Below are positions 1 through 13,100 of a stretch of DNA of 64,000 bases, one piece after another. This stretch comes from Phoebastria nigripes (lineage: Eukaryota > Chordata > Aves > Procellariiformes > Diomedeidae): the NCBI GenBank assembly GCA_035582835.1, contig JAYKAV010000306.1:1-64000 (forward strand), in the 5' to 3' direction. A program made the position numbers and the translations under genes. The notes beneath the pieces were generated by a model, which saw only the letters and a program-made list of their open reading frames with translations, was not told where the DNA came from and did no database searches. Every line of letters starts with the position of its first letter. The first letter of the stretch is position 1.

Positions 1-3000
1 CAGGCTATGTTCCCTCCCAGCTTCTTGTGCACCTGGCAGAGCATGGGAAGCTGAAAAGTCCTTGACTAGCAGACTACTTAGCAACAACTAAAAACATCAG
101 TGTCTTATCAACATTCTTTTCATACTAAATCCAAAACACAGCACTAGGAAGAAAATTAACTCTATCCCAGCCGAAACCAGGACAACAGCATATCCCTGGT
201 TAAAACTTAATAATACGATTCAGACAGATGTTGGCTTTATAAAAGTACAACATCGATTTAGTCGTAATTGATTACGAAAGGTCTGGTTAGCCACAATTCA
301 ACCTATGTAAAAAGTATGTTTTTATAAAAAGAGCTATTGTAAGCTACGCAATAGCATTTTAGTAAAGGTGCAGTTATGGCACGCACAGACAGCTGGTAGA
401 CACAGCCTTTTTAAGGATAATGTGCTAAAGTCATGTAGTTCTTTACAAACAATTTGTCAAATATGGCAGGAGTGTGACCTTTGCAATGGGATATATACAC
501 ATGCATGCATACACATATGTACACACTAAACACAGGGTTTCAAGTCTGACAATGATAACTGCTGCCACAATAAGTGAAATCCAGCAGGTACAAAAATCAA
601 CTCCCAGCAAAAAAAATGGGGTTAATTATTTCACTGATGAACTGTATCCATACAGAATGGAAATAACTGCCTTTACAAAAACAAAAACAAACAAACAAAA
701 AAAGAAATTCCTATACACAACAAAAAGGGAGTGGATCAAAAACTGAAGTTAGGCCTAAAATTCCTAAATAAGTGGTTAAACACAGATGAGGCAGGGAGTG
801 TGCTTGTATTTTAATGTATGTATTAACACCACTAGTAACCTACGAATGAGTGTAACTTGAGAATCTAAATTCCCTATATCATGAAAGGGAGAGATGGTGC
901 CTTTAAAAGACATTTAAGTTTAGAACACTTAAAATAGGTGCCTCAAGTTTGGATAGTGTGGCTAGACCTCATTGTACCTTTCTATCTGCTGTTCATTTAC
1001 TAGCATATTCTGATCAAACGATTTTAACAGTGGGGAAAGTCTTGCATCAGAGCAAATACAATTTTACAGCTGAATCACTAATGAGTTAACAAAAATACTT
1101 AGTTAAAAAAAGTAACTAGAAAGAATTAGAATGAGATTCAGAAAATCAGAGGTAAAAATGTTTGATTTATTTATTTTGTTTTAATACATACTAGATCTGT
1201 GTTAGTTAAGGAAGCAGAAATATAGACAAACATGAATAAATTGGAGGCCACTGTTCAGAAAAAAATAACCAAAATAAACATACTGAGCAAATTTTTGGGA
1301 TTCATGCATTTGAAAAAAATCCAAATGAAAGAGCTAAGATCGCATAGCAGAGTTAGTGTACATACAGGAAAAAGCTTAAGTCAATTTTGCAATACTGTAA
1401 AGAAATAACCTTTCATAAATAACATAAAGTTTCCACAGAGTTTCTGTCTTTATTCCCATTTTCCCAGAGTATTTTACCCCACACAAGACTTGACCACTTG
1501 CCTCCTCTATCTCCAGCATCACCTTACTGATATTTAATTTTTCAAACTTAAATCAATCTTTTCTACATTTATAAAAGATATCCAGATAGCACTGTGTTTA
1601 GGTAAATAGAAAGATGTTACGTTAGCTCTTTTGCTACTTGAGCCTTAATCAATTGAACAGTCTCTGCAGTTTCCTTAGTTCTTTTATATCATTTTAGAAT
1701 ATTTGGAATACGTAGTTGATGATATTTTCCATTTATCCATGAGTCAGAACTTTTTATTTGCCTAACTACAACTACCTTAAATATTAAATTACTATTGTCA
1801 GAAATCTATTCACAAAGACTGTAAGATACCTTCCTAAGAGTCAATACCTTTAAAGCCTCTTATTATGTATCTGAAATTATACTTCGTTTTCCCCCAATTG
1901 AATTATTGTCATTGATTTTTTTTTTTTTAATTTCAACTGCCATTTTATCACACATTCACTTGGAATCATCAGATCCTTCTGAAATTCATTTGTCAGTTTT
2001 TCTGTATCAACACAAGCTTAATACCAGGTAAATGACAATTACTAAATTGATTTCTAATTTTAATAAATGCAATGTGCAATATATGAACCATATGCTAATT
2101 CATAATAACAATTGTTTTCCTAAGTTTTTCTAAACTTTGGTGTAATTTCATTTCAACACTAATGTCAAAGTTGTGAATTAAGAAGAAAAATTGATTTCTT
2201 TGAGGAAAGTAGTCTCATGAAGGCTGGCAAAATGCCTATTCTCAACTTCTTTTTGGCAGCAATGGTTAGTTTCTGAATCCAACTCATGAAGACATTATAT
2301 TCTTTTTAACAAGGAGAACAGGAGAAAAGGATAACCTCCTCCTCATGCTGTGGAAAGACTGTATAAGTCTTAACATGTCCCTCTGACCATTATGTTGATC
2401 TCAGCCTGGGAAGAGAACAGTGATTCCCTGTTCAGTTTCCAGTTCCTACCAATTTTATATTCATACATTTTTAATGGGGGTAGGAGGACAGTTCTGCTTC
2501 TCACCTTTCCATCTTCGAGAGTAGCTGTAAGGAAGCTGATGATGGCTATTCACTTGATAGACAAATAAGTCACACTACTAAAGGGGATTTTTCTATACAT
2601 TGTCCAATTTAGAATGTAATCAAGTCAACGTTGCCAATGCCAGCTGACATTTCACAGAGCTTAATTCAAAAATGTGAGATTTTATGGACCAGTACATTAA
2701 AACAAGGTAGAATGGTTCACTGCAGCTGTTGGAGAGCGAAATCCAGGCACATTTTCTTTAAACTTAAAAGGGGTAGTAAGACTAGAGGGGAAGATAGGAA
2801 GTAATTGAATTAGTAGCCTTCCACCATTTGAATAACATATAAATAGGTGGGTCTATAGCCACCTGAATATAAAATCCTTTGTCCCAACCCTATTTAAAAT
2901 GCAGCATTGATTCAGTCACACTTTATCATTCACAACATGAACTTTACGTGAACTGTTTCCCACTGATTTGTCTATTCTGCTTCAAAGAATCCACCAATAA

Positions 3001-6000
3001 TAATCTAACAGATTTTCTTCTAATTATTGTTATATTTCTCCATTGATATTGCTTCGTTTTACTGGTATATGAAAGACAGTTTTTATTAAAACACAAAATA
3101 CAGTGTTGGCCAAGTGCCAAAAGAGATACACTGCTGTGTTTGTATTGATATAACCTCCTTGAGCTCCCTTGCATAAACTGAATCTAAAGAATGAAGCAGA
3201 GAGAGAATATATCTGATGTTCCTGAGTGATAAATAATATTATTTCAAACGCACACACTACCAAATTTTATCTATCTTAAAAATTATCAACATAAATAATT
3301 TTGGGGAACCAGATCAGTGTTTTGGTGGTTTTTCGATGACTGTTCATTCTAGATATTTATCTTAATGTTAATAGCGCAGTGTATGCATATAAAGTTTTGG
3401 TAAAACGTGATTGAAATACACCAAACTAAAATTTGTCATTGTGACAAATAAGAAGGATAATATTGTATCAGTGAGAATGGGAAGGAGACAGCTATTATTT
3501 TCTCCCAAAATCTAGAATTCAATTGCTGGGAAAAAAAAAACCAACCAAACAAACAAAAAACACAACAAAAAAACTGCCACAGATTCATTGTGCTCAGAGT
3601 TGAAACTGTGCTGTGATAAGAGGAAAAGATCAGATGATGAAAATCTAAAAGATTCTGATTAGGAGATATTATGGTGAGAAGAGGAAAACTCAAGACAGGC
3701 TGGTTAATGGAATGTGGGTATCACCTGCACATGCTTTCAACACCCATGTTAGCTCCACAACTGGAAGAAAAATACTCATGTTTAAGTTTACTCATGTTTT
3801 AATACTCAAAGTAATCTGTTTAAGCTAATAAAACCTGTTGAGGCTAAATGCATTATATAGCCAAACTAATATATCTGTGCAACACTCCATCTTACCACGA
3901 GTTCTTGTATCACGTAGGGCATTACTAACTCATGGACATTTGACTCTTATTCTGTTTTGTGTTTTATACATTCTTTAGACTCCAGAGTCACATATACCAC
4001 AGCACGTGCATGAGGAAATCCATTTTAGCCACTCTTATAGCTCCTTTATCATTCTTTTTCAAAATGCCATTAAGATATAGTCTGCTGATGGCTATAAAAA
4101 TGAGAAATCTGAAAATAACTGTATGTGTTATGTCTTGAAGCTATACTAAAATTCATTAAAATTATCCAATAAAGTATGGAGTTAATCATTAGTTTCAGGT
4201 GTGATATATTAGTGCAATGCTCTGTCATCACAAGAATCTTTGTTCTTTTTATAATCTATCCCCATGAAGTTTTTACATTAGCTGCAAAATTGGTTGTCTC
4301 AATGACAGGTAGACTTTTCTTTAAGGACAGGCAATTTTTGCCTTTAAAATATACTTGCCTAATCAGGATTCTGCAGGGAACATATGTACGGGCTACGTAT
4401 AGCCACAAGGAAAGTTTGAGTAAGGACAATCAATCAAAAATTAAAAATAAATATATTTTGGCAATTAGTGTTTAGACTATGAGAAAATCCCTATCTTTAC
4501 TCAAGGTATTACATTCTTGCCTAAAATGCTACAATTTGTTGAGTCATAAGTTCACGCTTTTTGTATTAATATCTTGACTTTACATTAATCTGAGGAAGAA
4601 TACATGTACGTAAGCACTGGAAAGAAAATAGAAATCACAATAAAACTGAATTCATCTGCAAGTAACACTTTGCAATAACTAAGAGTTCTATATGTATTTT
4701 TTTTTCTTTTTATGTTTTCACTGTCTGAGAAGTAGATGTATCCAATTTCAATTAATTCTACATTAGAGAATCAATTGGCTTGTATACAGGAAGTCTGCAA
4801 GAACACTGATTGGGGAAATACTTCAGCAGAAACTGTTTTCAGNGTATTTCCTTTCTGAAGGCCAGTTAACTCTGTGTACTTTGAGGGAAAAAAAAGAGAA
4901 AGAGTTAGTACCAGAAAACTGAACCTTCATTGCTGGAGCAAAAAGAAATAGTCCAATAGACCTAAATGTAACAATTTGTATTTATTAACATGGATCCCAA
5001 GTGTTGTAGCATTAACATCATAAAGCATGTCATGTATTGGTCCACAGAAGTCAGATAGTTGTGATTATTTCCAAATGATGAAACGTGTGTTTTAGGTAGG
5101 TAATCTACATGAAAAGCAACACTGAACATTTAGTACCATATTATTTTACTAACAGTGATCTCAAGATGGGTTCATTATTCAAAGAAAGAATATCAATAAT
5201 TTTTAAATAGGGATGTTATTTATTATAAAAATTAAAAACCTAAATGGATTTTATCATAGAATATGAAAGACAAGCATGTACTTGGCAGCACCCAATAGAG
5301 TACTTTTTTAAAAAAAATAACTTATTCACCTTATTTTACTGGGATATTGCTTTCCTTCTAAATTATTTAAAATGCTTGTAGTACAATATACGGCTTCACA
5401 GCATGCACAGGTCAGAGAAGCCAACATACTGATTTTGGAATTTCCCCCAAATTGATCATGTCAGTTCAGTATATTTTGTGATAAAATCATAGACACTGAT
5501 ACAAAGTCTATTTAAAATTAATGGAGAAAAAGTTTAGACTACTAACACACTTCAAAAGTATCTAAAATAACTGACTAGCAACTGAGAAATAAGATAGATT
5601 GTTCTGTTAATTTTCCTGTATTTTAATATGATTAAGAAAGCAACCAGCATATTAGAATGCATGAAGAATGACATGAAAAATTACACAGAAAATGTCATCA
5701 TGGATACAACCCTCTCTGGAATCTGCTACACAGTATTTATCACCTCCACTGAAATACCCCAGAGTTAGAAAGAGTCCAGAAAGGAGAAATTAGAAGTTTA
5801 ATTATTTAATCTGTAGAACTCACAGGTAGTTGAGAGGCAAAGAATATTCAACAACAGAATTTGACATTAACGTGGATAATAAAAATATCCAGTCTTAAAA
5901 GTTTAAAAGAGACAACCATGAAGTTCTGATAACTGGTTTTGGCATCAGAACTGCATTTGAGGCAAACTTACACTTCATAGCAAAGATACCCAGAAGATAT

Positions 6001-7237
6001 CCAAATAATGCATACTTGGTGTAACTCTCACTTAACACGAAACATAAGCAATCATCACTCCAGTCACGTTATTAAGCATCAAAACCAGAATCAGTTGTTC
6101 CTTGTCTTACTCTTTGATAGTATAAAACAATTGATGGGAAAAAGCCGTAAATCTGTAAATTGCAGATTAAGTAAATAATTTCTTTTTTTAAAAAAAGGTA
6201 ATGTCTAACTATCTTATTAATCTACATTAATAGAAAAGGTAGGCAGGGGCAGATCTATGTTTTGCCAGGATGTATATACCATCTACTAAAATGGATTCTT
6301 CTGCTTGTGGACCTGAAATAGCTTTGTCCCTACTCATGTGGTTTCTTGAGTAAATATACTGGATTTGCCTCTCACCACAATGAGGTTTTCAAATGCAAGA
6401 AGTAAGGTTGTTTTTCCTCTGTCACTATTAAGCCATGCAAGAGTACTTAAGAACCTGGCACTTAATCACTCAGAACAGAGTTGAGGAGAGAAGGCAATAG
6501 CCTCTGATGCTGGCATTATCTGCTCTCCACATTCATTCTCTCAAACATCTCTGATATCTTTCCTGTGATTTGGGTACCAAAAGGACTCATTGCCAACATA
6601 TATACACACATTTTATATATACAGGTATACACACACATATTGAAAATTCATATTTATACTTGAAAAAGATAAGGACTTTACATCAAAAAAAAGCCCTCCC
6701 TTAATAAATGCTCATTTCCTACCTCCATCTGCTAATAGAGGCATGAAATGAATGCCCCAGAAAACGAGATTTCAGGTGGTTCTGAGTGCTTCCTTAGAAT
6801 ACTTCCAATACTTCTCATAAAGCATTCAAGCTCACGGATACTTCATGCTGTCAAATTACAACTTCTCTCTGCTGAACATAGTCTTCTAAAGGCAAAATAT
6901 TGATGTTTCCCAAAAAAATCCTCTTACTATGCAGGTTTCTCTGTCAAATCACATTACAGCCGCCTTTGTTCTTCTGAAATGTGCAACTACAATGGATGAG
7001 TAGCACGCACATATCTTCCAATTTCTTATCTCACAGAATATAACTTCTCCAAGAACTGGAGGCTCCAGTTCTCCAGAACTCCAAGGCTCATTGTGTTTGT
7101 GGATAAATTTTTGTGCAGTATACTTATTAAAATACTGGCAGCATTATTTTTTGCAGACTGGTTTTGGTCTAATTGCTCTATGATTTCAACAGTCATTTCT
7201 TCCCAGTGAGGGATCTTGTATTTTAATCAGGAGTTAA
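1..7237. other. AT-rich non-coding DNA
   Basis: I see no gene, RNA gene or recognisable mobile element here. Open frames are short, without a recognisable domain, and scattered over both strands as expected by chance in AT-rich DNA. Small simple-sequence stretches occur, for example an A/C-rich run near 3530-3582 and a CA/TA-rich patch near 6599-6640. One isolated N is at 4843. If the CpG island at 51-53 kb drives a leftward gene, this is intron; otherwise it is intergenic. Confidence 0.6.
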
Positions 7238-7470
7238 ATCATAGCATCATTTAGGTTAGAAAAGATCCTTAAGATCATCAAGTCCAACTGTTAAGCTAAC
7301 ACTACCAGGTTTACCACTAAACCATGTCCCTAAGCGCCACGTCCACACATCTTTTACATACCTCTAGGGATGGTAACTCAACCACTTCCCTGGGCAGCCT
7401 GTTGCAGTGCTTGATAACCCTTTTGGTGAAGAAATTTTTCCTAATATCCAATCTAAACCCTCTCTGGTGG
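7238..7470 (-). mobile_element. CR1 LINE 3'-end fragment (copy E)
   Basis: Read on the minus strand this is the last ~230 bases of a CR1 non-LTR retrotransposon. It includes the coding stretch for the end of ORF2 (a frame reading ...[13 protein letters not shown] in one phase) and the non-coding tail, ending in the CR1 GATGATCTTAAGGATC-type motif. It is 5'-truncated, as most CR1 insertions are. Substitutions and small indels make it visibly older than the copy starting about 900 bases to its right. It has no coding capacity. Confidence 0.85.
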
Positions 7471-8386
7471 GGGTGAGGGGGTAAAATGCTTTACATGAAA
7501 TGAGATTTTGAAGTGAACAAACATAATTGACATAAATACTGAGGCCATATAGAATATTTTCATGTGAAAAATATAACACCTTTTCTTGTCACTTATTCTA
7601 GATTTTAATCCCTTGGTCTTTAGAGCTATCGGTACAGCAGGGCATACAATACAAATCTCTGTTCATGACTAGTAACCACAGTCACAGTCCTCTGTGACAA
7701 TGCCATTAACAGTACCCCTGTGAAAATAAGAAAAGCTGATCTGCAAGAGCTATAAAGAAGTGATTACAACTTACTTTAACCAATGTAAACACTGATTGCC
7801 TAACTACCTTTTAAAAATATTTCCCCCCTGTATTTTCTCCAATTAAAAATAAAGCAGTGAGACAGAAATAAAGATTCCAAGAAGCTGAATGAAGAACAAA
7901 GTTCTATGAAATCCCAGAGAGTGAGATAATTTACTTTTTCAGTCCTTAATACTACAAAGATGAGCACTGAAGGACGTACAAAATAGATTTGTTGAAAAAT
8001 TACTTAAAGGTCCTTTAAGCGTTTTCTGTACTAAGGCAAATAGCGATACTATAAACTATTTTCTTGAACACTACAGTGCCCTGAGTTCTCCTCTTCCTCA
8101 TGATAGCAACCCAGTATTCAGATTAGTTTCTGCAGGAGAGAAATCTTCAAAACATTGGTCCAAGAAAACCACTAATTCAACACCCTACTTCTAAGTGAAA
8201 ATAGAATAGACTGTTGGGAAGGGCTGTGGAAAAAAGCTTCGTAGACCAACTCCTTCATATGAAAAGATAAGTCTAAGTTTTCTTGTCAATGTACAGCATT
8301 AGCATTAAAAGCTGTACAGTAAATCAATCCATGTAAAGAAAATGGTATAGTCATAGCATGATGGAAATTCCAGACTGAAATTATTC
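7471..8386. other. AT-rich spacer between two CR1 copies
   Basis: No gene or repeat that I can recognise. It separates two CR1 copies that lie in the same orientation. Composition matches the surrounding AT-rich DNA. Confidence 0.5.
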
Positions 8387-10118
8387 CATAGAATCATAGA
8401 ATAGTTTGGATTGGAAGGGACCTTTAAAGGTCATCTAGTCCAAACCCCCTGCTGTGGCCAGGGACATCTTCAAATAGATCAGGTTGCTCAGAGCCCCGTC
8501 CAACCTGACCTTGAATGTTTCTAGGGATGGGGCATCCACCACCTCTCTGGGCAACCTGTTCCAGTGTTTCACCACCCTCATAGCAAAAAATTTCTTCCTT
8601 ACATCTAGTCTAAATCTACCCTCTTTTAGTTTAAAACCATTCCCCCTGGTCCTGTTGCAACAGGCCCTGCTAAAAAGTCTGTCTCCATCTTTCTTATAAG
8701 CCCCCTTTAAGTATTGAAAGGCCGCAATAAGGTCTCCCCAAAGCCTTCTCTTCTCCAGGCTGAACAACCCCAACTCTCTCAGCCTTTCTTCATAGGAGGG
8801 GCGTTCCATCCCCCTGATTATTTTTGTGGCCCTCCTCTGGACCCGCTCCAACAGGTCCATGTCTTTCTTGTGCTGAGGGTTCCAGAGCTGGATGCAGGAC
8901 TCCAGGTGGGGTCTCCCCAGAGCAGAGTAGAGGGGCAGAATCACCTCCCTCGACCTGCTGGCCACGCTTCTTTTGATGCAGCCCAGGATACGGTTGGCCG
9001 CCTGGGCTACGAGCGCACATTGTTGGCCCATGTTCAGCTTTTCATCTACCAGTACCCCCAAGTCCTTCTCNGNAGGGCTGCTCTCAATCCCTTCATCCNC
9101 CAGCCTGTATTGATACTGGGGGTTGCCCCAGCCCAGGTGCAGGACCCTGCACTTGGCCATGTTGAACCTCATGAGGTTCACACGGGCCCACTTCTCCAGC
9201 TTGTCCAGGTCCCTCTGGATGGCATCCCGTCCCTCAGGCATGTCAACTGCACCACTCAGCTTGGTGTTGTCTGCAAACTTGCTGAGGGTGCACTCGATCC
9301 CACTGTCTACGTCATTGATGAAGATATTAAACAGTACTGGTCCCAATACGGACCCCTAAGGGACACCACTTGTCACTGACCTCCATCTGGACATGGAGCC
9401 ATTGACCACTACCCTCTGGATGTGACCATCCAACCAATTCCTCACCCACCAGACAGTCCACCCATCAAATCTATAGCTCTCTAGTTTAGAGAGAAGGACG
9501 TTGTGGGGGACCGTGTCAAAGGCCTTACAGAGGTCTAGATAGACGACATCTGTAGCCCTTCCCATGTCCACTGATGTAGTCACTCCATCATAGAAGGCCA
9601 CTCGGTTGGTCAGGCAGGACTTGCCCTTGGTGCAGCCATGCTGGCTGTCTCAAATCATCTGCCTGTCCTCCATGTGCCTTAGCATAGCTTCCAGGAGGAT
9701 CTGTTCCATGATCTTCCCAGGCATAGAGGTGAGACTGACTGGCCTGTAGTTCCCCGGGTCTTCCTTTTTTTCCTTTTTAAAAATGGGGGTTATGTTTCCC
9801 CTTTTCCAGTCAGTGGGAACTTCACCGGACTGCCATGACTTCTCAAATCTGATGGATAGTGGCTTAGCAACTTCATCAGCCAGTTCCTTCGGGACCTGCG
9901 GATGGATCTCATCGGGTCCCATGGACTTGTGCACCTTCAGGTTCCTCAGATGATCTTGAACCTGATCTCCTACAGTGGGCGGCTCTTCATTCTCCCAGTC
10001 CCTTTCATTCTCCCAGTGCCTTTGCCTTCTGCAGCTTGGGCGGTGAGGCCGGTGAAGACAGAGGCAGAAAAGGCATTGAGTACCTCCGCCTTCTCCATAT
10101 CCTGGGTAACCAGGTCAC
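8387..10118 (-). mobile_element. CR1 LINE, 5'-truncated, young (copy A)
   Basis: This is the longest CR1 copy in the window, about 1.7 kb, on the minus strand. It contains the reverse-transcriptase part of ORF2 followed by the short 3' tail, which ends in tandem ATTCTATG-type units at 8387-8410. CR1 is a non-LTR retrotransposon that copies itself by target-primed reverse transcription, so 5' truncation is normal. The 5' break is near 10118, where similarity to CR1 stops. Three N bases (9071, 9073, 9099) fall at positions that are resolved in the near-identical copy B at 19.2-20.4 kb. An imperfect 18-base tandem duplication lies at 9986-10021. Confidence 0.95.
8435..9985 (-). pseudogene. CR1 ORF2 reverse-transcriptase fragment, two in-frame stops
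   Basis: Read leftward from about 9985 this is one continuous frame to the natural stop near 8435. It is broken only by TGA at 9650-9652 (CGA>TGA, a CpG-type change) and TAG at 9356-9358. In order it shows the early RT block ([17 protein letters not shown]), [17 protein letters not shown], the first catalytic block [13 protein letters not shown], the [14 protein letters not shown] block, the catalytic-site block reading FADNTKL where CR1 normally has FADDTKL, and the C-terminal thumb-like and tail region ([29 protein letters not shown]). The N-terminal endonuclease half is absent because of truncation. Absence of frameshifts over ~1.5 kb indicates a fairly recent insertion. The two stops and the D>N change make it inactive. 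Confidence 0.9.
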
Positions 10119-13100
10119 ATCATTTTATTGATTTAAAACCAAATTAAGTTTTAATGAAATTATATTCTTAATCATTGTATTTCCGAAATCAGCCGTTCAT
10201 AATAATAAATTCTTATTTAACATTTATTTAAGAAACATTTGAAGACATTTAATAAGGTGAGGCATGTTTCTTGTATCTTACTTTTTCATCTATATCCAAT
10301 AATTTCCTATTTAGAATCATTTTAATCATCAGCTACATATATGGGCTGACTGTAACTGCATGAACATATAGATAAGAAACTTACATATGTGCTAATGGCT
10401 TTCTTCTTAGCAATGCATAACTAAGAGGTCAGACTAATAAGGCAGTGATTTGCTTCATATTTTTAAAAAAATACTAGTTCAGAGAGAGTACACACATTCA
10501 TACATGTATTTTATTAGAGAACTTCACTTACATTAAATATAAAACAAACGTAAAACATGAATATTGAATTAACATAGTGACAAAGTATTTTTAAAGAAAA
10601 ATCCAACATGTCTACTAAAAATCTTTCATCTCAAATTCTAAAACATAGAAAATTCTTAGTTGCAATCATAAGTGGCTAAAGAGATAAAATTGCCTGACAT
10701 ATATTTTTCATTTGATTCTAAAGTGCTGAATGATACCTATGTGAATTTTATTTCTATGCTGAAAAACAAAACACCACACATGGTAAAAATTACAATTTTA
10801 TGTAATGAAGCTTAAATTTCTATGGCAATAATAACCTTTAAAATTTTAAACATTAGGAAAATTTACTGTAATTTTTCAAAAGCATTTTAATGACTTCTTA
10901 GTCAACATTTTTGGTGTATTTATTTTTGTTCCAGCATATTTATTTCTCCTTGACTAAATTACAAAAACTAAAAATCTAAATATTAAACATTCAAACCTAA
11001 ATATTACTTTGGGTTAATTTTTATGTTGTTTATTAATCTAAACATTAAATTAATAGGTCATGTTTACCTGCGTTTCCTATTTACTTGCTGAAGATAGAAC
11101 AAATTATAAAAGATACCTACATTTAACTGTTTACTCATCAAATACTAGTTAATTGTATACAGTTGCAGTAGATCAATGCACCCGAACTAAAACCACTGCA
11201 ATCTCTAGGGAGAACATTAAATCTCTAATTGATGTTTGAAACAAGAGAACTGGCTGTACTTAATATCTATTTCATCTGTTCTGAAGACATTTCCTGGGCT
11301 TCTACCTTTGAACCTGCAATAAATCTCTCTGCCCTCAGTCCCTCTTTCAGCACCTAAAATAGCCCACGTACTTTTGGTCAGACCAATGTTTAGCTAAGAA
11401 TGGCACCATAAATATCCTGGGAAGAGGTCTGATTTGCATTAACAGAGAAAATGAGTTGCTACAAGATTTCATATTTCTAGTATGAGCAAATCTTTTTGAA
11501 AGAGACAAATTTTTTTTACAGTTGTCAGGAGATCTTGCAAAATGAAAAAGAAGATCATAAATTGGATGTTCTTTACATCAAAGTGCTTTTGCTTTGACAT
11601 CATAGTCAAGTAGTTTCTACAAGTACGTGCCACTGTTGGCAGGTTAAGTAGGAAAGAACATTTTGCACACCAGATGTCTAACTTTTCTGATGGAAGTGTA
11701 ATGTATGGTTTGGGGAAAAAAGGTAATACCCCGTTTGGAGGGATTTTTATATTCTTCAGAGTAAAGAAACAACTCAGGAGTCTTTTCAGGATTTTTTTTT
11801 CTGAAATCCTTACAGATAAGGAGATGAAAATCAGTTTTATAGAGTGGCAAAAGCCAGGGTAATCTACAACATTCATATTCCTTACAATGGTCTCATATCC
11901 TTAATTCCTCTCCAGCTTCTTCCCAGCCACCCCACCCCCCACCTTTGGTTTGAGAAAGATGTGTTTGTGTTATCATAGGTTTTGATAATCTAAAGTCCAG
12001 TAATTTCTAGAGTGATTTTTTTTTCTTTCTTGTCATTGCTTTTTGTATAACCAATAATGATTAAGCCAAGAACAACGGAACTGCTTTTAATGTCACCCAG
12101 AAAACAATTCATTATATTAACTTCCTGTGTTTAGAAAGAATTGGTCCCCAAATAAAAAATTTGTCCAAGTTAAGCTACAAGATCAAGTCAGTTTTATATG
12201 CTCAGTGTGGAATATTTTGTTTCATTGACAGTCTTAGTGCTAGTACAGATCTCTCCACATTATTATTGAGATAGCATTCCTACAAAAATGCAGTTTGGCT
12301 GCTTTTAATAAATTACTTCGGCATATGTCTTCCTATACCCCTGATTATTTAATAGAGGAAAGCTAATTGGTTATACTCAAGGATGTAGGAAATTCATTCC
12401 ACTGTGAATCTGTAATTTTTATTAGTTATTGTGGATAGAACAATTATTTTTTTAGGGTCTGGTCACTGACATGACATAGTGAAATCAATATGAATGTTTC
12501 TTTACTGTAGTATGCAATATCAATAGATGTTGCAAAGCTACTGGTCATTTATCAATCATGACACTTAATTACTACTTTAAGTATTTAACCAGGCTTCTGA
12601 TATCAGAAAAATCAGCTCCGTGTAAAGGTTCACGTGCAGTGTGTTCTGCAAGCAAGTTCTTTTCACAAGTGTCCAAAATAAAGTGTGCTGTCCACATAAG
12701 AATTTGTTTCAGTATGTGCAAATCAGCATCAATCAAATCCCTTCTGATGAATGACTTAGAATGAAGGATAAAATATATCACAATTGTGTTTCTGTGGAGT
12801 TTGCCATGAACTTGAAAGGTAATAGGATTCCAGCATGAAAAGGGAAGCATCCTCTTCCATAGTTTCTCTCTTTGCTGATTGCTATTGCAACCTAAAGGAA
12901 TTAATTCCTAGCACTCTCATTGCTATATTATGACCACAAAGATATGTAGTACATACAGTTAATCTATAGCTGGAAAGATACTTTAAACATGTATACATAA
13001 TATAAAGGTTTCAGGATTAAAGCTATAAAGGGAATTTGATCAATTTATGAACAGTATCAGAGGACACAGTTGCTCATTACAATGACACTTTTCATTAGGT

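Noticed and set aside
8714..9379. A 221-residue plus-strand frame opposite copy A, and similar antisense frames at 19410-19883 and 25038-25418
   Set aside because: These are antisense shadows of CR1 ORF2; the true coding sense is the opposite strand in each case.
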